Made by a program: the position numbers and the translations under genes
NCBI GenBank assembly: GCA_903927775.1
Contig: CAIYOE010000028.1
Location: 1-9,408 of the forward strand
From: an uncultured Micrococcales bacterium
Lineage (GTDB): Bacteria > Actinomycetota > Actinomycetes > Actinomycetales > Microbacteriaceae
Direction: 5' to 3'
DNA: 9,408 nucleotides
The notes under the pieces: model-generated
What the model saw: only the letters and a program-made list of their open reading frames with translations
The model's database searches: none
What the model was told of the DNA's origin: nothing
Shown: one piece after another, positions 1 to 8,087 of the stretch
How positions within the stretch are numbered: the stretch's first letter is position 1
Layout: every line of letters begins with the position of its first letter

Positions 1-1
1 A

Positions 2-2458
2 AACGCCTACGACGTTTCAGCCATCCAAGACAAGTGGCTGCCAGTCTGGGATGAGCTGCGCCCATTCGATTCGGCTAAGCCAGGCGACTTGCGCCCAAAG
101 AAGTACGTGCTTGACATGTTCCCTTACCCATCGGGTGACCTACACATGGGTCACGCCGAAGCCTATGCTCTGGGAGACGTAATCGCTCGTTATTGGGTTC
201 AGCGCGGCTTCAACGTGATGCACCCAATCGGCTGGGACAGCTTTGGTTTGCCTGCGGAAAATGCCGCAATCAAGCGTGGTCTAGACCCTAAGGGTTGGAC
301 CTACGACAACATCGCTCAGCAAAAATCATCGATGCGCCGTTATGCCTGTTCGTTTGATTGGGATCGCGTTCTGATCACCAGCGACCCGCTGTATTACCGC
401 TGGAACCAGTGGTTGTTCCTGGAGTTTTACAACAAGGGATTGGCTTACCGCAAGAACTCGTTGGTCAACTGGTGTCCAAGTTGCCAAACCGTTTTGGCTA
501 ACGAACAAGTCGTTCAGGGTCTGTGTGAGCGTTGTGACAGCGTGGTCACCAAGAAGGCTCTAACCCAGTGGTTCTTCAAGGTAACCGAGTACGCCGACCG
601 CCTACTCGACGACCTAGACACGCTCGAGGGCAACTGGCCTTCCAAGGTGCTTTCCATGCAGCGCAACTGGATTGGCCGTTCCTACGGAGCCGACGTCCAG
701 TTTGTTATCGAGGGCCGCGATGAGCCGGTAACGGTTTACACCACTCGTCCGGACACCCTGCACGGCGCTACCTTCATGGTGGTCGCTGTAGACAGCGCCT
801 TGGCCGCGGAACTCGCCGCCTCGGCAACTGCGGAGGTGCAGGCCGAGTTCGCCAACTACTTAGATTTGGTAAAGCAGAGCAACGACATTGAGCGCCTCGC
901 TACCGATCGCGAAAAGACTGGTGTTCCGCTGGGCCGTTTCGCTATCAACCCGGTGAACGGCGAGCGCATCCCAATCTGGGCGGCCGACTACGTCCTTGCC
1001 GACTACGGCCACGGAGCCATCATGGCGGTGCCGGCCCACGACCAGCGCGATTTCGACTTTGCACAAACCTTCGACCTACCAATTCGCCAGGTTCTGAAAG
1101 ACCCAAACATCGATGGCGACACCGTTCTGCCTTACATCGGTGAAGGAATCATGGTCAACTCGGGTGAGTTGGACGGCCTGGCTAAAACCGAGGCAATCGC
1201 CAAAATCATCGACGTGCTTTCGGCTAGAGGAACCGGCAAGTCTGCCAAGAACTTCCGTCTGCGCGACTGGCTGATCAGCCGCCAGCGTTACTGGGGAACC
1301 CCGATTCCTATCATTCACTGCGTGGACTGCGGAGAGGTTCCGGTTCCGGCGGACCAACTGCCGGTTCAGCTGCCTTCGGCAGAGGGACTAGACCTGTCTC
1401 CAAAGGGAACTTCGCCTCTTGGTGGGGCATCGGAGTGGGTCAACGTTAGTTGTCCAAAGTGTGGCAAGGCCGCGCTGCGCGACACCGACACCATGGATAC
1501 TTTTGTTGATTCCTCCTGGTATTTCCTGCGGTTCCTTTCGCCAAAGAGCACCGAATTCGCCTTTGATCCTCAGGCTGCCAAGGACTGGGCTCCGGTCGAC
1601 CAGTACGTTGGTGGCGTAACCCACGCGATTTTGCACCTGCTCTACGCCCGTTTCTTCACCAAGGTGCTGCACGACCTGGGTCACGTGGACTTTGAGGAAC
1701 CGTTTACCCGCCTGCTAAATCAGGGCATGGTCTTGATGAATGGCTCCGCCATGAGCAAGTCGCGTGGCAATCTGGTTCGACTAAGCGACCAGCTTGACGA
1801 GCACGGTGTTGACGCCGTTCGCCTAACCATGGCATTCGCTGGCCCACCAGAAGATGACATCGACTGGGCAGACGTGTCGCCTGCCGGTTCTGCAAAGTTC
1901 TTGGCCCGCGCCTGGCGTTTGGCCAACGATGTCACCAGCGACATTTCGGTAGACGTAACCACGGGCGACAAAGCCGTTCGTAAGGCAACCCACGCGTTCC
2001 TCAAGGAATTCGGTTCGAACATTGAGTCGTTCAAGTTCAACGTTGGCGTGGCCAAGATCATGGAACTGGTCAATGTTTTGCGTAAGGCAATCGATTCGGG
2101 TGTTGGTCCTGCCGACCCAGCTGTGCGCGAGGGCGCTCAAGAGGTAGCCAAAGCACTTAGCCTGTTCGCTCCTTATACGGCAGAGGACATGTGGTCGCTT
2201 CTTGGGCATCCGGCTGGCGTGGCATTGGCAGAGTTTGCAACCCTGGATGAAAGCCTTTTGGTGGAAAGCAGTATCACCGCGATTGTTCAGGTGGATGGCA
2301 AGCTTCGTGACAAGTTCGACGTAGCGATTGATATCAGCGCCGAAGACCTTCAGGCTCAAGCCATGGCATCGGCAGCGGTGCTGCGTGCAATCGGTGATAA
2401 AGAAATCGCCACAGTTATTGTTCGAGCTCCAAAGCTTGTGAACATTGCGACCAAATAG
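2..2458 (+). CDS. leuS: Leucyl-tRNA synthetase (LeuRS), 5'-truncated by the window edge
   Basis: Class I aminoacyl-tRNA synthetase, cytoplasmic, that charges tRNA-Leu with leucine and edits mischarged products. The frame is open from base 2 and the residues before position 89 ([20 protein letters not shown]) are typical LeuRS N-terminal sequence. The true start is therefore upstream of the window, and the first in-frame start codon here (TTG at 89) is internal. About 818 residues are visible, close to full length for the family. Visible signatures in order: the HIGH-class motif HMGH just after PYPSGDL (about 143–154); a zinc-type Cys cluster (CPSC at 473–484, CERC at 524–535); the CP1 editing domain with TTRPDTLHG from 740 and [12 protein letters not shown], whose conserved Asp is at 1040–1042; further paired cysteines near 1320 and 1450; and the KMSKS loop at 1748–1762, which reads AMSKS. 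The C-terminal anticodon-binding domain and the end of the protein are intact. A terminator follows directly. Identification is very secure. Confidence 0.98.
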   Translation, partial: NAYDVSAIQDKWLPVWDELRPFDSAKPGDLRPKKYVLDMFPYPSGDLHMGHAEAYALGDVIARYWVQRGFNVMHPIGWDSFGLPAENAAIKRGLDPKGWTYDNIAQQKSSMRRYACSFDWDRVLITSDPLYYRWNQWLFLEFYNKGLAYRKNSLVNWCPSCQTVLANEQVVQGLCERCDSVVTKKALTQWFFKVTEYADRLLDDLDTLEGNWPSKVLSMQRNWIGRSYGADVQFVIEGRDEPVTVYTTRPDTLHGATFMVVAVDSALAAELAASATAEVQAEFANYLDLVKQSNDIERLATDREKTGVPLGRFAINPVNGERIPIWAADYVLADYGHGAIMAVPAHDQRDFDFAQTFDLPIRQVLKDPNIDGDTVLPYIGEGIMVNSGELDGLAKTEAIAKIIDVLSARGTGKSAKNFRLRDWLISRQRYWGTPIPIIHCVDCGEVPVPADQLPVQLPSAEGLDLSPKGTSPLGGASEWVNVSCPKCGKAALRDTDTMDTFVDSSWYFLRFLSPKSTEFAFDPQAAKDWAPVDQYVGGVTHAILHLLYARFFTKVLHDLGHVDFEEPFTRLLNQGMVLMNGSAMSKSRGNLVRLSDQLDEHGVDAVRLTMAFAGPPEDDIDWADVSPAGSAKFLARAWRLANDVTSDISVDVTTGDKAVRKATHAFLKEFGSNIESFKFNVGVAKIMELVNVLRKAIDSGVGPADPAVREGAQEVAKALSLFAPYTAEDMWSLLGHPAGVALAEFATLDESLLVESSITAIVQVDGKLRDKFDVAIDISAEDLQAQAMASAAVLRAIGDKEIATVIVRAPKLVNIATK

Positions 2459-2481
2459 CTAGTTCTCAACAGCATAGCTTC

Positions 2482-2518
2482 AGGCGCGAATCCAGCTGGG
2501 TTAGCGCCTTTAGTTTTT
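2482..2518 (+). terminator. Intrinsic terminator after leuS
   Basis: A long hairpin is visible. AGGCGC (2482–2487) pairs perfectly with GCGCCT (2504–2509). After one G·A mismatch, AATCC (2489–2493) pairs with GGGTT (2498–2502, one G·T wobble) around an AGCT loop. A T-rich stretch ending in five Ts (2514–2518) follows. This has the structure of a Rho-independent terminator for leuS. Its T-tract ends only 5 nt before the comEA start codon, so it could also limit read-through into the competence genes. Confidence 0.8.
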
Positions 2519-2523
2519 AGGTT

Positions 2524-3144
2524 GTGAAACTCATCCAGGACCTGCTGCAACGATACTGGCAACCGCTGGATGCCGGGTTTCGCAAGTTTTTGGTTTTTCT
2601 AATCGGTGCGCTGGTTGTGGTGATTATTGCCTTGGCATCGCTGAACCAACCCAGCGCACAAGTGGTGCCCAGCCAGGGCTGGCAAGCGCTGCCCTCGTCA
2701 CCGAAACCGGCCGGTTTGGCTCCAACGCTGGTAGAAAAACTATTAGTGCACGTGGTTGGAGCCGTTAAGGATCCCGGCGTATATCAGGTTCTGAGCGGCG
2801 CCAGAGTCATGGATGCCGTTTTCGCCGCAGGCGGTTTTCTGACAAACGCCGATCAGGCCAGCATCAATTTGGCGCGGCCATTGAATGACGGCGAGCAAGT
2901 AATCGTTCTGGCTTTGGGCCAATCCGATAGCCAAACCGGATCAGGAAAGCCTGCTTTGATAAATCCAAATAATGCCAGCGCTGCCGAACTCGACAGCCTT
3001 CCCGGTATCGGTCCCACATTGGCGGCCAGAATTATTGATTATCGAAACAGCAATGGGGGATTCAACTCGATTTCAGACCTCGCCAAGGTTGCTGGAATCG
3101 GTCCGAATCTATTGGCCAAGATCAAGTCGTTGGTTACTTTCTAA
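2524..3144 (+). CDS. comEA: ComEA, competence DNA receptor (SLBB + helix-hairpin-helix)
   Basis: Membrane-anchored protein of natural transformation. It binds incoming double-stranded DNA in the cell envelope and delivers it to the ComEC channel. The 206-residue product has a basic N-terminus, one membrane segment (about residues 22–40), a Pro/Ser-rich linker, an SLBB domain (about 74–129, containing VHVVGAVKDPGVY) and a C-terminal pair of helix-hairpin-helix motifs (LPGIGPTLAARI at 159–170 and VAGIGPNLLAKI at 189–200) for backbone DNA binding. Size and domain order match Gram-positive ComEA. The GTG at 2524 is the most upstream possible start, because an in-frame TAG lies at 2518–2520. Later starts would remove the charged N-terminus before the membrane helix. 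The ribosome binding site is poor: AGG at 2519–2521 is only 2 nt from the GTG. The stop codon overlaps the comEC start by one base (TAATG), so translation is probably coupled. Whether the organism is transformable cannot be judged here, since no pilus genes are in the window. Confidence 0.93.
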   Translation: MKLIQDLLQRYWQPLDAGFRKFLVFLIGALVVVIIALASLNQPSAQVVPSQGWQALPSSPKPAGLAPTLVEKLLVHVVGAVKDPGVYQVLSGARVMDAVFAAGGFLTNADQASINLARPLNDGEQVIVLALGQSDSQTGSGKPALINPNNASAAELDSLPGIGPTLAARIIDYRNSNGGFNSISDLAKVAGIGPNLLAKIKSLVTF

Positions 3145-5405
3145 TGCCACTTTTGCTCGCACTAATTACCTGGGCCAGCATCGCTCTCTGGGCAGTCCTG
3201 TCCATCTGGTGGATCTGGATTCCTCCATTGGCTGCAGTCATAATTTGGCAACTCAAGTTTCGACCCAGCTTTGGCCAGGTCTTGGCGGCGGTTTCTCTCC
3301 CCGTAGTTGTTATCTTGGTGGCTACCGCCCAACTCAAAAGCAACCCAACAATTGCAAAAACTGCGCAGGGATTCAGCCAGACCAACCTGCTTATCAATGT
3401 TCAAAAGCAAAGCACGGGAATGTTCAAGGCTCAAATTGTGCGGCCTCTGCAACTGAAAAGCTCTGGACTTTTGGCGATCCCCGCGTCTATGAAGCAACGC
3501 GCCTGTTCTCAACAGGTATGGCGGGGAAAGTTTCTGGTAACTCCGCCTGGGAGCAAATCTGTGCCATTGGCTCAGTTCCTATTGCGACCGATAGGTCATG
3601 CCAAAGTAAGTTGTAGTACAAACCTAGAAGCTTGGTTCGAGAATCTAGGCGGGTCTGCGCGTGCACGAATTCGTGGGTCGTGCCTAGGAGTCAGTCCAGC
3701 CGCCAGAGGGTTGGTGCTTGGAATCACCGATGGTGACACCTCGCTGCTTCCTTTGGATGTTCAGGATCAGTTCAAGGCTTTATCTCTGACTCATTTAAAT
3801 GCTGTCTCGGGCACCAACTGTTCGATAGTGGTAGGGCTGTTCCTCGCTCTTCTAATTCGGTTTGGTGCATCGAGGCGACTCAGGGTCGCCGGAGCCGGCT
3901 TTGGTTTGTGCTTGTATTTGGTTCTGGTCGGAAACCAACCTAGCGTTTTGCGAGCCGCAATCATGGGTGTGGTTGTGCTGTTGGGGCTGGCAAAAGGTGC
4001 CCGCTTTCCGGCTCGTAACGCCTTAGCTATTGCAGTGCTGACCCTTTTACTTTGGAACCCAAGTTATGCGTTGGATTATGGATTCGCCTTATCTGTTTTC
4101 GCTACTTTGGGAGTGCTCGAGCTAGCTCCTCGCTTGGCTAAAGCGTTTGAAAACCGACTCCCTCAGTGGCTCAGTTTGGTTTTGAGTGTTGCTCTAGCAG
4201 CTCAGTTGGCTTGTTTGCCGATTTTAGTTTTGTTGCAACCGAAGATGGGTTTATTGGGGGTGGTCGCAAACATCCTGGCCGAGCCGGTAGTCCCGTTTAT
4301 CACAGTTCTTGGGGTTGTCGGAGCTATAGCAACAACCATCGGAGCCGCAGCGCCGGCGGGTTGGATTTTCTGGGCGGCATCGGCACCAGCTCAGTACCTC
4401 ATCGCCTTAGCCAAATCACTTTCGGAGCCGGGATTCTATTTTGACTTTCCCCTAGGTTTAGGGGGAGTGGTCTTGGCAACGGCGTTGCTGGTGTCGGTAA
4501 TCGCGATTACCAGCAATCGAAAGCCAATTAAAGCCGCAGGATCTGTGGTGTTGGTTATCGCTGTGTTGCTTTCGGCGGTGACCTTGCTACGTGGAGCGAT
4601 AAAAGCACATTCCTTTGCCTCCGGAGATTGGTTCTACGTGGCCTGCGATGTTGGCCAAGGAGACGGCACAGTGATTCGCTCTGGCAGCCACGTTGCGGTC
4701 ATCGATGTCGGTCGCGACCCGAAACCCATCGATGAATGCTTGAAGCGGCTAGGAGTCACGCACATTGAACTGCTGGTACTCACGCACTTCGACATGGATC
4801 ACGTGGGCGGTGTCGCCGGTGCGATAACAGGCAGGAAGGTCGATTCGGCCATGCTGACTAGCTTTGTGGATGATCGACCTGGGGCAATTGCTACCCAGCA
4901 AACTATCGAACAAGCCGGTATTCCAGTCGCACATGCCGAAAAAGGCATGGTTGGCACGCTGGGTGGCTTCGGCTGGCTGGTGCTTTCACCCCACCACGCA
5001 GGTCAGGATTCGGAGGACTCAAATGATGGCAGCATCACAATGTATTGGGCAAATAGGTCAGTCAGAATAATCACCATGGCAGACCTGCCCGCCAAAGGTC
5101 AGATGCGATTGGCGGAGGAACGCTCTGAATGGTGGCAGCCGGCAATGCAAAAGCTTCCTCTGATTCTCAAAGTTAGCCACCACGGAAGCGCAGACCAGTT
5201 TCCTGAATTCATTCAGTGGCTTCATCCCTTGGTGGCTACGATTTCGGTTGGACTTGGAAACAGTTACGGACACCCCACGGCTTTCACGCTTGACCTTCTA
5301 ACGGCGTGCAGCAACCTTGTGCTTAGAACAGATCAACTCGGGTCAATATCGCTGAGCTTTGACTCTGAAGGACATCTCACCTGGGGCTCCTCGGGGAGCG
5401 GTTAG
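3144..5405 (+). CDS. comEC: ComEC/Rec2-family DNA uptake channel with C-terminal metallo-beta-lactamase-like domain
   Basis: Polytopic inner-membrane protein that moves single-stranded DNA into the cytoplasm during transformation. The 753-residue product is of normal family length and unbroken. Visible layout: N-terminal membrane helices (about 1–62), a soluble OB-like DUF4131 region (about 75–178), the Competence core with many helices (about 185–485) carrying the signature HLNAVSGTN (217–225), and a C-terminal metallo-beta-lactamase-like domain (about 495–745). That last domain shows DVGQGDG (502–508), THFDMDHVGG (547–556), SHHGS (678–682) and YGHP (708–711). The first metal motif reads H-x-D-x-D-H rather than H-x-H-x-D-H, with Asp550 in place of the second His. 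I recall similar forms in other actinobacterial ComECs. The ATG start overlaps the comEA stop and has no clear Shine-Dalgarno sequence, which suggests translational coupling. ComEA and ComEC act as partners. A nuclease role for the C-terminal domain is an inference from family work. Confidence 0.95.
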   Translation: MPLLLALITWASIALWAVLSIWWIWIPPLAAVIIWQLKFRPSFGQVLAAVSLPVVVILVATAQLKSNPTIAKTAQGFSQTNLLINVQKQSTGMFKAQIVRPLQLKSSGLLAIPASMKQRACSQQVWRGKFLVTPPGSKSVPLAQFLLRPIGHAKVSCSTNLEAWFENLGGSARARIRGSCLGVSPAARGLVLGITDGDTSLLPLDVQDQFKALSLTHLNAVSGTNCSIVVGLFLALLIRFGASRRLRVAGAGFGLCLYLVLVGNQPSVLRAAIMGVVVLLGLAKGARFPARNALAIAVLTLLLWNPSYALDYGFALSVFATLGVLELAPRLAKAFENRLPQWLSLVLSVALAAQLACLPILVLLQPKMGLLGVVANILAEPVVPFITVLGVVGAIATTIGAAAPAGWIFWAASAPAQYLIALAKSLSEPGFYFDFPLGLGGVVLATALLVSVIAITSNRKPIKAAGSVVLVIAVLLSAVTLLRGAIKAHSFASGDWFYVACDVGQGDGTVIRSGSHVAVIDVGRDPKPIDECLKRLGVTHIELLVLTHFDMDHVGGVAGAITGRKVDSAMLTSFVDDRPGAIATQQTIEQAGIPVAHAEKGMVGTLGGFGWLVLSPHHAGQDSEDSNDGSITMYWANRSVRIITMADLPAKGQMRLAEERSEWWQPAMQKLPLILKVSHHGSADQFPEFIQWLHPLVATISVGLGNSYGHPTAFTLDLLTACSNLVLRTDQLGSISLSFDSEGHLTWGSSGSG

Positions 5406-5419
5406 TTTAGGCTGGACGA

Positions 5420-6403
5420 GTGGGTAAAGCGAAGCAGGTCGGTTGGAACAACGAGGTTGTTTCGCCAGTGATTCTGGTATCTGGGACCCAAGATTTCTTG
5501 GCTTCACGTTTCATCCGCCGTCATCGTGATTATCGAAAAAGCCAAAACCCACAGATTGAAATAACCCGCATTGATGGCTCTAACTATGCCTCGGGAGAGT
5601 TGCTTTCCCTAACCGCTCCATCGCTATTTGGAGAACCGCGCTTGGTCATCATCGATGCCGTGGAAAGATGCACCGATGCACTTATCGAAGACGGTTTGGA
5701 TTACCTGAGCGACCCCACCGATGAGACAGTGGTCCTGTTTCGGCACGCCGGGGGTGTTCGAGGTAAGAAACTCCTTGATGCGCTGAAGAATTCGGATTTG
5801 GTGACCGAGGTCGCCTGCCTTGAACTCAAAAAAGATGCCGAAAGGTTAGCCTTCGCGACCGCCGAGTTTGCCGCAGCAAACAAAAAGATAACTCACGCGG
5901 CCCTGCGGTCTCTCTGCGAGGCGTTTGCCGAAGACCTTGCGGAACTTGCCGCCGCTTGCGAGCAACTTTGCCAAGACGTGACCACCGAAATCACGCCTGA
6001 AATTGTAGATAAGTACTATTCCGGTCGCGTAGAAACCAGCTCATATAAGGTGGCCGACGCGGCAATCGCTGGGAACGCTGGCCTGGCCCTAACTCTGTTG
6101 AGGCACGCACTTTCTTCGGGTATAGACCCAGTGCCCATGGTTCACGCCATTGCGAGCAAGATACGCATTCTGGCCAAACTGCACAACAACAAAAACGTCT
6201 CCGCAGCCCAGTTAGGTGCGCCACCCTGGGCGGTAGAAAATGCACGCAAGGATTCAGCCACCTGGACCAGCGATGGGTTGGCCGCAGTAGTCCAAGAGCT
6301 CGCGGTCTGTGATGCCGCGGCTAAGGGAGCGGAACGCGACGCTGGTTTTGCCCTGGAGCGCCTGCTTTTATTGATAGCTGCCAAGGGAAAAACCAGTGCC
6401 TAG
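5420..6403 (+). CDS. holA: DNA polymerase III delta subunit (clamp loader)
   Basis: Delta subunit of the clamp-loader complex, which opens the beta sliding clamp and places it on primed DNA. The 327-residue length is normal. The N-terminal AAA+-like domain begins PVILVSGTQDFLASR (about 16–30), where the Walker A loop is degenerate. This is expected, since delta does not hydrolyse ATP. It continues with SLFGEPRLVIID (68–79), a helical middle domain, and the C-terminal collar region with YKVADAAIAGNAGLAL (about 209–224), the family-typical stretch around ILAKLHNNK (250–258) and the ending FALERLLLLIAAKGK. The GTG start lies 14 nt after the comEC stop with a weak AGG (5409–5411) 8 nt upstream. 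A later GTG (5468) would cut into the first beta-strand. It follows comEC in one transcript, the usual actinobacterial order, and its last 8 nt overlap the next gene. Confidence 0.93.
   Translation: MGKAKQVGWNNEVVSPVILVSGTQDFLASRFIRRHRDYRKSQNPQIEITRIDGSNYASGELLSLTAPSLFGEPRLVIIDAVERCTDALIEDGLDYLSDPTDETVVLFRHAGGVRGKKLLDALKNSDLVTEVACLELKKDAERLAFATAEFAAANKKITHAALRSLCEAFAEDLAELAAACEQLCQDVTTEITPEIVDKYYSGRVETSSYKVADAAIAGNAGLALTLLRHALSSGIDPVPMVHAIASKIRILAKLHNNKNVSAAQLGAPPWAVENARKDSATWTSDGLAAVVQELAVCDAAAKGAERDAGFALERLLLLIAAKGKTSA
6383..6388 (+). promoter_or_regulatory. Ribosome binding site for the transporter gene, inside holA
   Basis: AAGGGA lies 7 nt before the GTG at 6396, within the last codons of holA. 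It is one of the clearer Shine-Dalgarno sequences in the window and fixes the transporter start 8 nt upstream of the holA stop. Confidence 0.65.
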
Positions 6404-7559
6404 AAAATCCAATATTTGGGCATTGGCTTCGGTTGTGCTCATCACCATCTTGTTGCGACCACCGGTTGCTGCAATCGGTCCGATTCTCACCAACCTGGAA
6501 TCGAGTCTTGGGATAAACCAATCTCAGGCTGGGCTGCTGGCATCGTTGCCAGTGCTGTGCTTTGGTTTTGGCGCGTTTGCAGGACCTTGGCTAGTGAAGC
6601 GCTTTGGTCTAACCAATGGCTTCACTTTGATTCTGGTCGTGATATTGACCACGCTGGTTCTAAGAGTCTGGTTCGGGTTTGTTCCGCTCTTGTTGCTCAC
6701 GCTGGTTTTGGCTTTGGCGATCGCCGTTTCGAACGTTTTGTTTCCAACGCTTATCCGCGCAGAGTTCCCCACTCGGATTGCGGGAATGACGGCCCTGTAC
6801 ACCGCACTGCTCGCTTTATTTGCCAGCGTTGCAGCAAGTGCTTCGGTTCCATTATTGAAGGCAACTGGCGATTGGCGTTTAGCGCTGATTGTTTGGGCGA
6901 TTCCCGCCTTGCTTGCGCTTGTTGTTTGGTACTTAAACACCAAAACTAACAAGTTGACCTCGGAACCCGAGGTGGCGGTCACCACAAGCGATCGGCATGT
7001 GTGGGTTCACCCGATTACCTGGTCACTTGTGGGATTTTTTGGTTTTCAATCGCTCAACTTTTACGCGGTACTCAACTGGCTGCCAGCTATATTGCAGTCC
7101 AAGGGCTTTGATCAAACGAGTGCGGGAGCGCTGTTAGGCCTCACCACAATTGTGGGAATCCCCACCGGGCTTGTAGTTACGGCAAACCTAAAGCGATTCA
7201 AGTCTCTGTCTGCGCTAGTTTTTTCAGTCAGTTTGATTACTGCTCTGGGATTGGGGCTTTTAGCCTTTAGTGGCGCAGTTGCCATTGCCGGATGTGTCCT
7301 TGCCGGAATAGGTCTGGCAAGTAGTTTTCCCATCTCACTTGCCCTAGTAGCCATGAAGGCAAACACCAAGGATCAAACCACTCTGCTGTCTGCGGTGGTG
7401 CAAGGGTTTGGCTATTTAGTTGCAGCACTGGGTACCTATTTCATCGGTCTTACTTTTGAATTAACCGGGACTTGGTTGCTAGGGGTCGTGACCTTGACCG
7501 TTATTGCCGTTGCCCAGGCGTTTATTGGGCTGTTTGCCGGATCCGAGCGCCGCCTCTAG
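6396..7559 (+). CDS. MFS transporter, CynX/NimT-like
   Basis: Integral membrane transporter of the major facilitator superfamily, 387 residues, with about 12 hydrophobic segments. Approximate spans are 8–30, 44–66, 74–90, 94–118, 130–152, 161–181, then, after a polar central loop (182–206), 207–231, 243–263, 270–290, 295–318, 330–352 and 358–381. Two stretches resemble the CynX/NimT (cyanate/nitroimidazole permease-like) branch: LRPPVAAIGPI (20–30) followed by AGLLASLPVLCFGFGA (45–60) at helices 1–2, and GFQSLNFYAVLNWLPAIL (216–233) at helix 7. The substrate cannot be read from the sequence. No cyanase or other cyanate gene is nearby, so the family name should not be taken as function. The GTG start has a good Shine-Dalgarno and overlaps holA by 8 nt, so the gene is co-transcribed and probably translationally coupled. 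It occupies the place where holA and rpsT are often directly adjacent in actinobacteria, and no mobile-element remnants are visible around it. Family assignment is fairly sure; specificity is unknown. Confidence 0.85.
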   Translation: MPRKSNIWALASVVLITILLRPPVAAIGPILTNLESSLGINQSQAGLLASLPVLCFGFGAFAGPWLVKRFGLTNGFTLILVVILTTLVLRVWFGFVPLLLLTLVLALAIAVSNVLFPTLIRAEFPTRIAGMTALYTALLALFASVAASASVPLLKATGDWRLALIVWAIPALLALVVWYLNTKTNKLTSEPEVAVTTSDRHVWVHPITWSLVGFFGFQSLNFYAVLNWLPAILQSKGFDQTSAGALLGLTTIVGIPTGLVVTANLKRFKSLSALVFSVSLITALGLGLLAFSGAVAIAGCVLAGIGLASSFPISLALVAMKANTKDQTTLLSAVVQGFGYLVAALGTYFIGLTFELTGTWLLGVVTLTVIAVAQAFIGLFAGSERRL

Positions 7560-7640
7560 TTGATTTAGGCGTCTAGCCTGCGGCGGCGTTGGGGCCTGAC
7601 CGGTTTTGAGGCTCTACCGCTAAACAAAAGCACAAACCGA

Positions 7641-7674
7641 AAAAAAAGACCGCCGCAATCGCGACGGTCTTTTT
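7641..7674. terminator. Bidirectional intrinsic terminator between the com operon and rpsT
   Basis: AAAAAGACCG (7643–7652) pairs with CGGTCTTTTT (7665–7674). Inside it, after one C·A mismatch, CGC (7654–7656) pairs with GCG (7661–7663) around an AATC loop. The A-tract on the left and T-tract on the right give a U-tail in either direction. It can therefore end both the forward comEA–transporter transcript and the reverse rpsT transcript. Confidence 0.88.
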
Positions 7675-7687
7675 CTAAATCTTGGAT

Positions 7688-7948
7688 TTACAGGGCGCTT
7701 GCCTGCTTGGCGATGGCCGACTTCTTGTTAGCTGCGTTGTTCGAGTGGATTACACCCTTTGAAACAGCCTTGTCTAGCTTCTTGCCAGCGAATGCAACTG
7801 CAACAGCTGCCTTGTCCTTGTCGCCCGAAGCGATTGCCTCGCGGGCAGCGCGAACAGCGGTACGAAGCTCGCTCTTAACAGCCTTGTTGCGCTCCTGAGC
7901 CTTTAGGTTGGTGCCAATGCGCTTGATCTGCGACTTGATGTTTGCCAT
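7688..7948 (-). CDS. rpsT: 30S ribosomal protein bS20
   Basis: Primary 16S rRNA-binding protein of the small ribosomal subunit. The 86-residue product is rich in Lys, Arg and Ala and starts [10 protein letters not shown]. It contains the family-typical RNK (residues 20–22) and SNNAANKKS (69–77) stretches and matches the usual length of about 86–88. The ATG start is preceded by a modest purine-rich site (AGAAAG, reverse strand, 7955–7960) at 6 nt. It is a single-gene unit converging on the transporter gene and diverging from lepA, with its own promoter and terminator. In E. coli, bS20 represses its own translation; the hairpin in the leader here may be relevant, but that is speculation. Confidence 0.98.
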   Translation of the reverse strand: MANIKSQIKRIGTNLKAQERNKAVKSELRTAVRAAREAIASGDKDKAAVAVAFAGKKLDKAVSKGVIHSNNAANKKSAIAKQASAL

Positions 7949-7968
7949 GTTTCACTTTCTGAATTTGC

Positions 7969-7984
7969 CACGCCAAACAGCGTG
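7969..7984 (-). promoter_or_regulatory. Hairpin in the rpsT 5' leader
   Basis: CACGC (7969–7973) and GCGTG (7980–7984) form a perfect 5-bp inverted repeat with a 6-nt loop. It lies about 20 nt upstream of the rpsT start codon and inside the predicted leader. It has no T-tract, so it is not a terminator. It could affect ribosome access or protein binding; a role is not established. Confidence 0.35.
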
Positions 7985-8038
7985 ACTTGAAAAGATTGTT
8001 GGGCTTTGGTGGAGACACACACCTCATACCGAACCTCA

Positions 8039-8067
8039 ACTTTAGCAGTATTGCTAGTTTCGGGCAA
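8039..8067 (-). promoter_or_regulatory. Probable promoter of rpsT
   Basis: On the reverse strand, TTGCCC (8062–8067) and TAAAGT (8039–8044) are separated by exactly 17 nt. The second is preceded by TG one base away (TGcTAAAGT), an extended -10. Each hexamer matches four of six positions of the vegetative consensus. Transcription would start near 8031–8033, giving a leader of about 85 nt. Confidence 0.55.
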
Positions 8068-8087
8068 GTAAATAGGGGTGTTTTGCA

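Noticed and set aside
89..91. TTG at 89 as the leuS start codon
   Set aside because: The frame stays open to the left edge, and its translation is normal LeuRS N-terminal sequence, so the gene starts outside the window.
1823..2359. Reverse-strand open frame of 178 codons inside leuS
   Set aside because: It is antisense to conserved LeuRS coding sequence and appears to be a by-product of codon bias.
2972..3616. Forward open frame of 214 codons overlapping the comEA end and the comEC start
   Set aside because: It overlaps two clearly recognised genes in a different frame and its composition is low in hydrophobic or domain-like structure.
4449..4464. Inverted repeat CCCCTA–GGTT–TAGGGG inside comEC
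   Set aside because: It lies in coding sequence for a membrane segment, has no T-tract and disrupts nothing. It is probably incidental.
7590..7615. Weak hairpin (GGGGCCT / AGGCTCT with wobbles) after the transporter stop
   Set aside because: It has two G·T pairs, a large loop and no T-tract. The nearby terminator at 7641–7674 explains termination.
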